Assembly (NCBI RefSeq): GCF_001263175.1
Contig: NZ_CP012332.1
Location: 2,908,501 to 2,972,500 of the forward strand
Length of the DNA stretch: 64,000 bases
Reading direction: 5' to 3'
Source: Vulgatibacter incomptus
GTDB taxonomy: Bacteria; Myxococcota; Myxococcia; Myxococcales; Vulgatibacteraceae
The notes under the pieces are model-generated. The model saw nothing but the letters and a program-made list of their open reading frames with translations, did not search any database and was not told the origin of the DNA. The first letter of the stretch is position 1. Each line of letters opens with the position of its first letter. Shown here piece by piece: positions 8,815-15,767 of this stretch. The position numbers and the translations under genes were made by a program.

Positions 8815-9354
8815 CTACCCGTCCCGCTCGAAACGCGGCGAGCCTGTAGTCCTCCGTCCGGGCGAGCTCGCTGCCGTCTCGGCGTGACGCTCGAGGATCG
8901 GGACGAGCCGCCGAAGGGTCTCGGCGAGCGCGTCCATGCGGCGGCTCCCGAGCTCCTCCCGTAGCTCGGATTCCACGCGGACGAGCACCTCCAGGCCGGC
9001 CAGCAGCTCCTTCCGCCCCGCTCGGGTGAATCGCACCCGCTTGGCCCTTCTGTCGCTCGGATCGGGGATCCGCTCGAGGAGGCCCTGCTCCTCGAGGTCG
9101 TCGACGAGCTCCCCCACGGCCTGCTTGCTCGTCCCGACGCGCGCAGCCAGCTCGGTGAGCTTGGTGCCGTCCAGGTCGAGGTGGGGGAGCAGCTGGGTAT
9201 GAGCCATCCGAATCGACGGTCTCGTCGCCTGGACCCGCAGAATGGCCTGCTCGTTCCAGAGCCGCGCCGCCCGGAACAGGAGCTGGCCGACGCTCTGCTC
9301 CTTGGCCCGCTCCAGCTCGAGCGCGAAACCATCTCCCTTTCGATCGGTCGCCAT
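8815..9354 (-). CDS. MarR-family transcriptional regulator
   Basis: Winged-helix regulator, 179 residues. The DNA-binding part runs from about residue 50: KLTELAARVGTSKQAVGELVDDLEEQGLLERI followed by the wing DPSDRRAKRVRFTRAGR, a classic MarR pattern. The first and last helices form the dimer interface. It starts 97 bases from the divergent DUF4336 gene, and that gap holds three spaced direct repeats, so it probably represses its own promoter and that of the neighbour in response to a small molecule. Confidence 0.92.
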   Translation of the reverse strand: MATDRKGDGFALELERAKEQSVGQLLFRAARLWNEQAILRVQATRPSIRMAHTQLLPHLDLDGTKLTELAARVGTSKQAVGELVDDLEEQGLLERIPDPSDRRAKRVRFTRAGRKELLAGLEVLVRVESELREELGSRRMDALAETLRRLVPILERHAETAASSPGRRTTGSPRFERDG

Positions 9355-9377
9355 GGCTGGAGACTAGCGGACCTCGG

Positions 9378-9426
9378 ACGATTCGTCAGGTGCCTTGACG
9401 ATTCTAGTCAGGCGACCTTACGATTC
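9378..9426 (+). promoter_or_regulatory. Promoter and repeated operator in MarR/DUF4336 gap
   Basis: ACGATTC occurs three times at 9378, 9398 and 9420, that is 20 and 22 bases apart (two helical turns), and GTCAGG precedes two of them at 9385 and 9407. Overlapping these is a promoter-like pair for the + strand: TTGACG at 9395-9400, an 18-base spacer, and TACGAT at 9419-9424. The arrangement suggests a regulator, most likely the divergent MarR protein, binding on one face of the DNA and blocking the promoter. Confidence 0.55.
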
Positions 9427-9451
9427 ACCAGACCCGCTTCAGGAGCCGCGC

Positions 9452-10126
9452 ATGGATTCGATCCTCCGCCGCATCGATGAAGGCCTCTGGACCGTCGACC
9501 TTCCGTTCTCGTTGATGGGGCTCTCGCTCGGCGCGCGCTCCACGCTGGCCCGCTTGCGCTCCGGCGGATTGTTCCTCTGTTCCCCGGGGCCGTTCGAGGT
9601 CGCTCACGTGGAAGCCATCCGATCGCTCGGGGAGGTCGAGGCGATCGTGGCTCCGAACTCCTTCCATCACCTCTACCTGCGACGAGCGGCGGAGCACTTT
9701 CCGCGAGCGCGCGTCTTCCTCGCCCCGGGCCTGCGGGAGAAGGTGCAGAACCTGCCCGCCGGAGAGGAGCTCCGCGACGAAGCGCCGGAGCCGTGGACCG
9801 GCGCGATCGAACAGCTCGTCGTCGCCGGGAGCAAGGCGAACGAGGTCGTCTTCTTCCACGCCGCGACCCGCACCCTCGTCCTCACGGACCTCGCGTTCAA
9901 CGTTCGCCGAGGCGGGGCCTGGACGCGTCTCGGCATGAAGCTCAACGGCGGCTTCGGGCGGTTCGGCCCGACCCGCGTTCTGCGCTCGACGATCCACGAT
10001 CGGGCCGCCTTCGCCGCGTCGATGGAGCGGATCGCTTCGTGGGACTTCGATCGGGTGATCGTGACCCACGGCGACGTGGTGGAGACCGGCGGCCGAGAGC
10101 TCTTCCGGCAGGCGTTCGAGCTGTAG
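9452..10126 (+). CDS. DUF4336 family protein (metallo-beta-lactamase-like)
   Basis: A 224-residue soluble protein with the DUF4336 pattern: DEGLWTVDLP, then RSTLARL and GLFLCSPGP, IRSLGEVEAIVAPNSFHHLYL, and LVLTDLAFNV followed near the end by VIVTHGDVVE. The fold resembles the metallo-beta-lactamase superfamily, with the H, D and H residues of these motifs possible metal ligands; the activity is unknown. ATG 9452 follows AGGAGC at normal spacing. It is probably controlled by the divergent MarR gene. Confidence 0.83.
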   Translation: MDSILRRIDEGLWTVDLPFSLMGLSLGARSTLARLRSGGLFLCSPGPFEVAHVEAIRSLGEVEAIVAPNSFHHLYLRRAAEHFPRARVFLAPGLREKVQNLPAGEELRDEAPEPWTGAIEQLVVAGSKANEVVFFHAATRTLVLTDLAFNVRRGGAWTRLGMKLNGGFGRFGPTRVLRSTIHDRAAFAASMERIASWDFDRVIVTHGDVVETGGRELFRQAFEL

Positions 10127-10157
10127 CGCATCCACCGACGATCCGGTCGATGCTCGT

Positions 10158-10949
10158 CTACCGCCCGGTCCACCAGGTCATGGCCTCGTGCGCGATGGAT
10201 GCGGGAACGGAGTGGCCGCCGTCGAACTCGACGAAGCGCACGTCGTAGCCCTGGCCCCGAAGACGCGGGACGATGGTGCGGCTGCACGGATCGATCGGGA
10301 GCACGCCGTCGCCGACGCCGTGGGAGACGAAGATCCGCGACTTGCCGACCTGCTGTGGGGGCGCGGAGAAGCCTGGCGAGAAGGCGATGATCGAGCCGAA
10401 GAGATCGCCGTTGGCCTGGCCGAGCGAGAGCGCGTAGGAGCCCCCGTCGGAGAAGCCGGCTAGGGCGACTCGAGACGGATCGATCGAGTAGCGCTCGAAG
10501 GTCTTGCGGAGGGCCTCGTCGATGAATCGAACGTCGGGACCGAACCCGCCGCGCAAGACGTCCCAGGTGGCGCCGCGGGCGTCGGGGGCGAGGACGATCG
10601 CGCCCGCTCGCTCGGCCTCGCGCTGCACGGCGCCGAGGATGCTCGCGCCGTCGGCACCTGCGCCGTGGAGGAGCACGATCAGCGGCGCGGGACGGTCCGC
10701 GCGGTAGTCCTTCGGGATGAAGATCCGCCCGTCTCGCTTGCCGTCCAATTCGAGGGGCGAGACACCGGGCTTCGGGGCGATCGCGGCGGCTTCCCGCACG
10801 GTGGGACGCGCAGAGAGCCTTCCGCTGGTGCTTTCGATCGCAGGAGCGGAGGCCGCCTCCGCCTCGCCGCGAGCGCCGTGAGACTGAGCCGTGGCGGAAC
10901 CGGCCGCACAGCCGGCGGCCGCGATGAGGACGAAGGGCAGCTTTCGCAC
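10158..10949 (-). CDS. Alpha/beta-hydrolase (esterase) lipoprotein
   Basis: Exported serine hydrolase. A signal peptide ends near AAAGCAAG (likely lipobox). The catalytic domain shows IVLLHGAGADG (oxyanion loop), the nucleophile elbow LAGFSDGGS, an acid region GDGVLPIDPCS and the histidine in DGGHSVP. This order fits the phospholipase/carboxylesterase and PHB-depolymerase-like group; the natural ester is not known. GTG start at 10949 without a strong ribosome site. It follows two lipoprotein genes on the same strand after a 128-base gap, so co-transcription is possible but not certain. Confidence 0.85.
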   Translation of the reverse strand: MRKLPFVLIAAAGCAAGSATAQSHGARGEAEAASAPAIESTSGRLSARPTVREAAAIAPKPGVSPLELDGKRDGRIFIPKDYRADRPAPLIVLLHGAGADGASILGAVQREAERAGAIVLAPDARGATWDVLRGGFGPDVRFIDEALRKTFERYSIDPSRVALAGFSDGGSYALSLGQANGDLFGSIIAFSPGFSAPPQQVGKSRIFVSHGVGDGVLPIDPCSRTIVPRLRGQGYDVRFVEFDGGHSVPASIAHEAMTWWTGR

Positions 10950-11077
10950 GAACGGAGGAACGCCTCGCGTCCGAGGGACATGCCCCGACCGAACCTGCCC
11001 CGCCCCGAGGGAGGACGCAGACGCGGCGTGGGCGGGGAAGGCACGGAGGCCCGCCCGCCCACCGAATGGAGGTTCGA

Positions 11078-11596
11078 CTACTTCTTCAGCGGCACGAGCG
11101 ATCCACCGGGACGCACGCGCTCAGCGGGCTTGGGTGCCCCCTCGAACGTGTGCCGCTTCGTGGCGTGGGCGCCGAAGTCCTCTCCGGACATGGATGCGGT
11201 CACTTCGAGTGCGGCGCTCGGGTCGTCCACGCGGACCGCGAGGTAGCGCACGACGTCCGTCAGCTTTCCGGCGTCGATCGTCTCGGAGACGGCGCCCTCG
11301 ATGAGCTCGATTCCCGGCGGGACTTTCACCTGGAGCTCCAGCGGGGCCTGAGCCGACCCCGAGAAGGCGATGTGGATGGACAGCTTCGCCACCTCTCCCG
11401 CCTTGACCTCGTCGGGGCCTTCGATGCGCAGGACGAACGGGGCGCGAATCCTCGGATCGACGGCCGCGTGCTTCGCGTCCGCGGGGTTCTCCTCCGAATG
11501 CGCGGTCGCGGCGGGAGCGGCCGCCGGCGTGGCCTTGGCGCAGCCCGCCAGGAGGGCTGCCTGGAGGAGAATCGGAAAAAGGCTAGAGATCCTCAT
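11078..11596 (-). CDS. Hypothetical lipoprotein (immunoglobulin-like)
   Basis: Small lipoprotein, 172 residues, with signal peptide and lipobox LLAGC, an Ala/Pro-rich linker to about residue 45, and then one domain of alternating strands (FVLRIEGPDEVKAGEVAKLSI, LQVKVPPGIELIEGAV) resembling the Ig-like or DUF11-type domains that stabilise surface proteins. A GAGGAGA ribosome site precedes the ATG. It starts 16 bases after the stop of the HELGH lipoprotein gene, so the two are very likely made together. I do not recognise a specific function. Confidence 0.7.
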   Translation of the reverse strand: MRISSLFPILLQAALLAGCAKATPAAAPAATAHSEENPADAKHAAVDPRIRAPFVLRIEGPDEVKAGEVAKLSIHIAFSGSAQAPLELQVKVPPGIELIEGAVSETIDAGKLTDVVRYLAVRVDDPSAALEVTASMSGEDFGAHATKRHTFEGAPKPAERVRPGGSLVPLKK

Positions 11597-11612
11597 GTTC
11601 GTTCTCCTCGTG

Positions 11613-13757
11613 TCAGGGGCAGATGGGGGATGCGGCGGGATACGGATAGGGCGTGACCGCCGAGGTGACCGTGCTCCCCGCGACGCCCCTGCAGCGGAGC
11701 GCGTCGAGGAAGTCGGCGACCATCGGTGCGGACCGCCCAGTGTCGATCGGATTCCTGGGCCGGCACTGCGAGTCGATATCGAAGACGCGCGTGGTGTACC
11801 CGCGGCCGAACGGCCTCCGGGTCATGCGCGGGCTCGCCAGCGCGCGGTGGAGCTCGTTCGACGGGACGCCGGACGCCCGGGAGATCGACCAGAGCGCCTT
11901 GGTGACCCAGGTCTCGTTGTGCTGCTGGAGGAGGCCGCCCGAGGCGGTCGGCGCGGCGAAGACCCCCGAGCCCCACGACGAGGAGCCTGCTGCGTGGTTC
12001 ATCCACCAGAACGTGCCGTTCTGCTTGTCGTAGTAGATGGGGTCGTTGCGCAAGTCGCTGGAGTGGAACGACGCCCACCCCTCCGACCACGCGAGGCCGG
12101 GCATCGAAGGCACCCCCAGGCAGTGCGTTCCGCCCTCCGACGGAGTGACGCCGAAGGACTCCATCGCCCAGTGCCCGAGCTCGTGGAACGTCACCGAGTC
12201 GGACCAGTACTCCTCGTCCCACGGATCGCCCGGCATGAAGATCTGCGTAGCGAATCGGTCGCCCGCCCACTGGAACGGGCTGGCCAGGAAGCAGGCGCCG
12301 CACGTCCAGCTCGTCCCGGGAGCGAACCACGCGATGACGGAGTCTCCGTCCTTGCCGTGGACCGACCTCGAGAAATCCCAGGCGTAGCGCATCGAATCGA
12401 AGGTCCGCAGGGCTCCGCTGCCGTTGCCGGCATGGATGAGCCAGTCCCCGCCGTTCTGGAATGGACCGACCAGACCCCAGCGCCAGAGCGAGACGTCGTA
12501 TACGTCCACGTAACCGACGTCGGACAGTTCGGGGAGATCGCCAGGCCAGGCCACCGCGTAGGCCGCCCCGGTCACCTGATCCGTGCGGTACGTGAAGAAG
12601 AGGATCGAGTCGTTGCTCGTAGCGGCGGTCGGGGCCAGGATCGAGAAGGCTCCATTCGCATCCAGGTAGGAGGCGTCCATCATGTCGTTGCCGCGATAGG
12701 AGACGGCCAGGAGGCCGGGCGCCGGCACCTCCTGGATGGGTCCCCAGTCGGTCTTGCTCGCGTTGGGGAATCGCGTCTCGTAGGACAGCGTGCCGGTGAT
12801 CCGGGTCGTGGCGACGTTGGGCGCGCAGAAGGCGCCGAGAGCCGAGTTGCGGCAAGGTGTGCCGCAGTCGCCCGAGGACCAGCGCGCGTCGTCGCCGCAA
12901 ACGCGATAGCCGGTCGACGACGTGCACTGGGCGACGCCCGGAATGCACGCGTCGCTCTTGAGGACACACGCCGCCCTGCCGTTCTCGACCTTGCAGCTCT
13001 CCCAGTCGTTGCACGGGATGTCCAGGACGAGCGGCTCGCCCTGTCCGGTCGGGACCACGCACATCCGCACGAGAGCTTGATTCGCGCACATCCCCTCGAA
13101 CGGCACGCCGCCGCAGGGGTCGACGAACCCGCCGGTGCCACCGGTGCCACCAGTGCCGCCAGTACCGCCAGTACCGCCAGTACCGCCGGTGCCGCCGGTG
13201 CCGCCCGTGCCGCCGGTGCCGGTGCCACCCGTGCCACCTGTGCTGCCGGTGCCGCCAGTACCACCCGTGCCGTCGGTTCCACCTGTGCCACCGGTGCCGT
13301 CGGAGCCGCCAGTTCCACCGGTGCCGTCGTCACCGCCGGTGCCACCCGTGCCTGGATCTCCACCGGTGCCACCGGTTCCTGAAAGCCCGCCCGTACCTCC
13401 CGTGCCGCTCGATCCACCCGAGCCGCCGTTCCCGATGAGGTCGTCGGAGGCGCCGCAGAGCGTCCTCGCCGCTCCCGCGTAGCACCAGGCGTGTGCGTCC
13501 GCCTTCCTCGCGCAGGTCTCGGCGTCGCACGCCGCCTGGTTGCTCCCGTTACACGGGGCGCACGCAGCGACATAGTCCACGAAGGCGTCTTCGCAGACCT
13601 GATACTTGGCGGCCTTGAGGCAGTTGTCGCATGCCTCCGACGAAGGCTCCGCCTTACAGGCGAGCGCATCTCCGCCCGGTGAGCCATTTCCCCCACAACC
13701 CGTGGCGAGAAAGACGCACACGAGAGACGACCAGAACCATCTGAGCCCCGACGCCAT
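11613..13757 (-). CDS. Zinc metalloprotease-like lipoprotein with GTGG linker
   Basis: Large exported lipoprotein of 714 residues. The ATG at 13757 is preceded by GGAGGGG; lipobox FLATGC. A Cys-rich N-terminal region (residues about 30-110, Cys spaced like small disulfide modules) is followed by about 95 residues of Gly-Thr-Gly repeats, then a large domain. Near residue 525 is HELGHWAMESFG, a zincin site, and about 30 residues later WSEGWASF, whose glutamate is a good third zinc ligand as in gluzincin peptidases. Thus it may be a surface protease; the natural substrate is unknown. It has its own promoter at 13787-13814. Confidence 0.75.
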   Translation of the reverse strand: MASGLRWFWSSLVCVFLATGCGGNGSPGGDALACKAEPSSEACDNCLKAAKYQVCEDAFVDYVAACAPCNGSNQAACDAETCARKADAHAWCYAGAARTLCGASDDLIGNGGSGGSSGTGGTGGLSGTGGTGGDPGTGGTGGDDGTGGTGGSDGTGGTGGTDGTGGTGGTGSTGGTGGTGTGGTGGTGGTGGTGGTGGTGGTGGTGGTGGFVDPCGGVPFEGMCANQALVRMCVVPTGQGEPLVLDIPCNDWESCKVENGRAACVLKSDACIPGVAQCTSSTGYRVCGDDARWSSGDCGTPCRNSALGAFCAPNVATTRITGTLSYETRFPNASKTDWGPIQEVPAPGLLAVSYRGNDMMDASYLDANGAFSILAPTAATSNDSILFFTYRTDQVTGAAYAVAWPGDLPELSDVGYVDVYDVSLWRWGLVGPFQNGGDWLIHAGNGSGALRTFDSMRYAWDFSRSVHGKDGDSVIAWFAPGTSWTCGACFLASPFQWAGDRFATQIFMPGDPWDEEYWSDSVTFHELGHWAMESFGVTPSEGGTHCLGVPSMPGLAWSEGWASFHSSDLRNDPIYYDKQNGTFWWMNHAAGSSSWGSGVFAAPTASGGLLQQHNETWVTKALWSISRASGVPSNELHRALASPRMTRRPFGRGYTTRVFDIDSQCRPRNPIDTGRSAPMVADFLDALRCRGVAGSTVTSAVTPYPYPAASPICP
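13125..13425 (-). repeat. Gly-Thr-Gly coding microsatellite
   Basis: A run of near-identical 9-base units (GGTGGCACC-like on the - strand) coding for GTG/GGTGGT linker sequence in the metalloprotease lipoprotein. Units vary at the third codon base, with occasional Asp or Ser. Similar shorter linkers occur in the lipoproteins at 3234, 16979 and 33181, so this is a shared surface-protein linker type. Confidence 0.85.
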
Positions 13758-13786
13758 CAACCCCTCCAATTTCGTTGGCGGGGCAC

Positions 13787-13814
13787 CCTATACCAGGTTC
13801 GCCAAACCTGTCAC
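13787..13814 (-). promoter_or_regulatory. Promoter with palindrome, metalloprotease operon
   Basis: On the - strand: GTGACA (13809-13814), 16-base spacer, TATAGG (13787-13792), about 30 bases before the ATG at 13757. The spacer contains the inverted repeat CAGGTT-CGCCA-AACCTG (13794-13810), well placed for a regulator that would cover the -10/-35 region. Confidence 0.5.
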
Positions 13815-13849
13815 CTTCCGTACGTTCCGACGCTACACACGAAACATGA

Positions 13850-13874
13850 CCGGTGTGCAAAATGGATACACCGG
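13850..13874 (-). terminator. Hairpin after DUF2239 gene
   Basis: Inverted repeat CCGGTGT / ACACCGG with an 11-base AT-rich loop, 14 bases past the stop of the DUF2239 gene as read on the - strand. Only a short T-rich tail follows, so it would be a weak intrinsic terminator. Confidence 0.4.
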
Positions 13875-13887
13875 AGCCAGCCGAGCG

Positions 13888-14502
13888 CTACAGCGCCGCC
13901 GCCAGGCGATCGCGGGCGGCGATCGCGACGAGGCGCCGCACGTGATCCCGGACGTCCGCGGGCCAGGGTCCGACGAGCTGGTCGAACCGGCCGAAGTCGT
14001 GGGCGAAGAGAGCGCGGGAGGCCTCCTCGAAGCCTGGGTAGTCGCCAGCCATCGCGGACATGAACCGGTAGGCGGCCTCCTGCGATCGACGAGCGGCCTC
14101 GACGCCGCCTCCGCCCCGCCTCGCGGCCTCCACCAGCTTGCGCAAGGTGACGGAGGCGCCACCGGGCTGCTGGGCGAGCCAGTCCCAGTGCCTGGGCAGG
14201 AGGGTCACTTCCTTGGAGACGACGCCAAGCTTGGGCCGGCCCGGCCCCTGGCGCTTCGGCGGTTCCGTGTCCGCGCCCATATCGTCCCTGGCCGGCGCCA
14301 GCCTTGCGAGGACGTCCTGGAGGCTCCCGCGAAGGTCGAGGTCGACCGCGCGTCCCGTCTCGTCCGAGTAGACCGCGAGCGGCTCGCTCTCCCGCTCGTC
14401 GCGCCATCGCTTGGCAGCCGTCGCCACCTCCTCGAGGCCGCCGTGGGCGATGAGCTTCTCTCCTGAGAAGAACGCGTATTTCACGATGGGTTCGTGCGTC
14501 AT
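13888..14502 (-). CDS. DUF2239 family protein
   Basis: A 204-residue soluble protein recognised by the DUF2239 core GRPKLGVVSKEVTLLPRHWD, followed by QQPGGASVTLRKLVEAARR and YRFMSAMAGDYPGFEEASRALF. Function unknown; the family occurs widely as a lone gene in proteobacteria. The N-terminal half (FFSGEKLIAHGG..., AVYSDETGRAVDLDLRG) is also typical. The upstream gap has an AT-rich palindrome (14562-14580) over a TAAAAT -10 box (14550-14555, - strand), so expression is probably repressed by a small regulator. Confidence 0.87.
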   Translation of the reverse strand: MTHEPIVKYAFFSGEKLIAHGGLEEVATAAKRWRDERESEPLAVYSDETGRAVDLDLRGSLQDVLARLAPARDDMGADTEPPKRQGPGRPKLGVVSKEVTLLPRHWDWLAQQPGGASVTLRKLVEAARRGGGGVEAARRSQEAAYRFMSAMAGDYPGFEEASRALFAHDFGRFDQLVGPWPADVRDHVRRLVAIAARDRLAAAL

Positions 14503-14561
14503 GGCCCTTCAGTCGTCCGAGCCGGAAGCCGCTCCGAGCCCCGGGGAGAATTTTACCAGGC

Positions 14562-14580
14562 TAATATTGCACGAATATTA
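14562..14580. promoter_or_regulatory. AT-rich operator palindrome
   Basis: TAATATT-GCACG-AATATTA, a perfect 7-5-7 inverted repeat in otherwise GC-rich DNA, between the divergent DUF2239 and aldo/keto reductase genes. It lies over the -35/spacer region of the likely - strand promoter (TAAAAT at 14550-14555) and is the kind of site bound by dimeric repressors. Confidence 0.5.
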
Positions 14581-14684
14581 CCCGGATGCAACCCGCCCCA
14601 GCCTCTGCAGTCGCGCCCCATGAGGACTCGCCTCCGCCGATACGCGCCGTGTTACGTGACGATCCTCGACTCGAGAGGGATCCG

Positions 14685-15506
14685 ATGACCCGCCCCAGCC
14701 TCACGCTCAACGACGGACGCACCATGCCCCGGGTCGGCTTCGGCACGTGGAGGATCTCGAACGACCAGGCGGCCTCAATCGTCCGAACCGCGATCTCCGC
14801 GGGCTATCGCTCGATCGACACCGCGGCGGTCTACGCCAACGAGGAGGGCGTGGGCGAGGCCGTCGCGACCTGCGGCCTCCCACGGGACGAGCTCTTCGTC
14901 ACCACCAAGGTGTGGAACGACCGGCAGGGCTACGACACGACGCTGCGGGCCTTCGACGAGAGCCTCGCCAGGCTGAAGCTCGAGGCGGTCGACCTCTATC
15001 TGATCCACTGGCCGGCGCCTGCGACGAACCGCTACGTGGAGACGTGGAAGGCGCTGATCCAGCTCAGGCAGGAGGGCCGGGCCCGCTCGATCGGCGTCTC
15101 GAATTTCAACCGGCCGCACCTCGAGCGGATCCTCGACGCGACCGGGGTCGTCCCGGCGGTGAACCAGATCGAGCTCCACCCCTTCCTCCAGCAGCGCGAG
15201 CTCCGGGCCTTCCACGCCGACAAGGGCATCGCCACGGAGTCCTGGAGCCCCCTCGCCCGAGCGCACCGCCTCGACAATCCCGTCCTCGTTGACCTCGCGA
15301 AGAAGCACGGCAAGACGCCTGCCCAGGTGGTCCTCCGCTGGCACCTGGACTCGGGCCTCGTCGCAATCCCCAAGTCGGCCCACGAGACCCGCATCCGCGA
15401 GAACCTCGACCTCTTCGACTTCCGCCTGGACGACGAGGACATGGCCCGGATGGAGACGCTGGACGAAGGCGGTCGCACGGGCATGGACCCGAACGCCTTC
15501 GACTGA
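14685..15506 (+). CDS. Aldo/keto reductase (AKR5-like)
   Basis: NADPH-dependent carbonyl reductase of the 2,5-diketo-D-gluconate reductase type, 273 residues. Catalytic tetrad: Asp in SIDTAAVYANE with Tyr in the same motif, Lys in VTTKVWN and His in LIHWPAP; the NADP-binding end shows AIPKSAHETRIREN. The ATG at 14685 follows GAGAGGGA and begins MTRPSLTLNDG, the standard start; the frame continues upstream without support. Substrate cannot be stated from sequence. Single gene; its stop codon is the first unit of a 17-bp tandem repeat. Confidence 0.93.
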   Translation: MTRPSLTLNDGRTMPRVGFGTWRISNDQAASIVRTAISAGYRSIDTAAVYANEEGVGEAVATCGLPRDELFVTTKVWNDRQGYDTTLRAFDESLARLKLEAVDLYLIHWPAPATNRYVETWKALIQLRQEGRARSIGVSNFNRPHLERILDATGVVPAVNQIELHPFLQQRELRAFHADKGIATESWSPLARAHRLDNPVLVDLAKKHGKTPAQVVLRWHLDSGLVAIPKSAHETRIRENLDLFDFRLDDEDMARMETLDEGGRTGMDPNAFD

Positions 15507-15571
15507 TCGCGCGGCTCGAATGAGCACGCGGCTCCACTGATCGCCCAGCTCGGCTGAACGCCCGGCTCGCC
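15504..15571 (+). repeat. Four 17-bp imperfect tandem repeats
   Basis: Four consecutive units TGATCGCGCGGCTCGAA, TGAGCACGCGGCTCCAC, TGATCGCCCAGCTCGGC and TGAACGCCCGGCTCGCC share the pattern TGA-CGC-CGGCTC. The first starts with the TGA stop of the aldo/keto reductase gene. Noncoding. The rest of the gap to 15767 holds a poly-C tract and the Pho-box-like site but no gene. Confidence 0.8.
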
Positions 15572-15672
15572 CGGCTGCTGGGCAGGGCCAAACGCCCCTA
15601 TCGCCCGCCCCCCCGAACGACGTCCGCACGTCGTCACGGGACCCCTGCGCTCCGGCGACGCCCGATCGACTC

Positions 15673-15690
15673 CTGCCTCACAAACGTCAC
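15673..15690 (+). promoter_or_regulatory. Weak Pho-box-like site
   Basis: CTGCCTC-ACAA-ACGTCAC has two 7-base halves 11 bases apart, each matching CTGTCAC at 5 of 7 positions, the layout bound by PhoB. It is 78 bases upstream of the PstS-like gene that opens the TonB uptake cluster. Much weaker than the site at 25231 and no clear -10 is visible, so this is suggestive only. Confidence 0.35.
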
Positions 15691-15767
15691 AAAGCGAACC
15701 CGGTTCCGACACCTCCCGCTCCTACGGTGCGCTCGCTCGCGATGCCGCGGGCCAGGAGGAACGAAAC

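Noticed and set aside
10665..11246. A 193-residue + strand frame over the esterase promoter
   Set aside because: Antisense to two convincing genes and Arg/Gly-rich.
13125..13425. Regular repeats that could suggest CRISPR
   Set aside because: Units are 9 bases without unique spacers and code for Gly-Thr-Gly linker.
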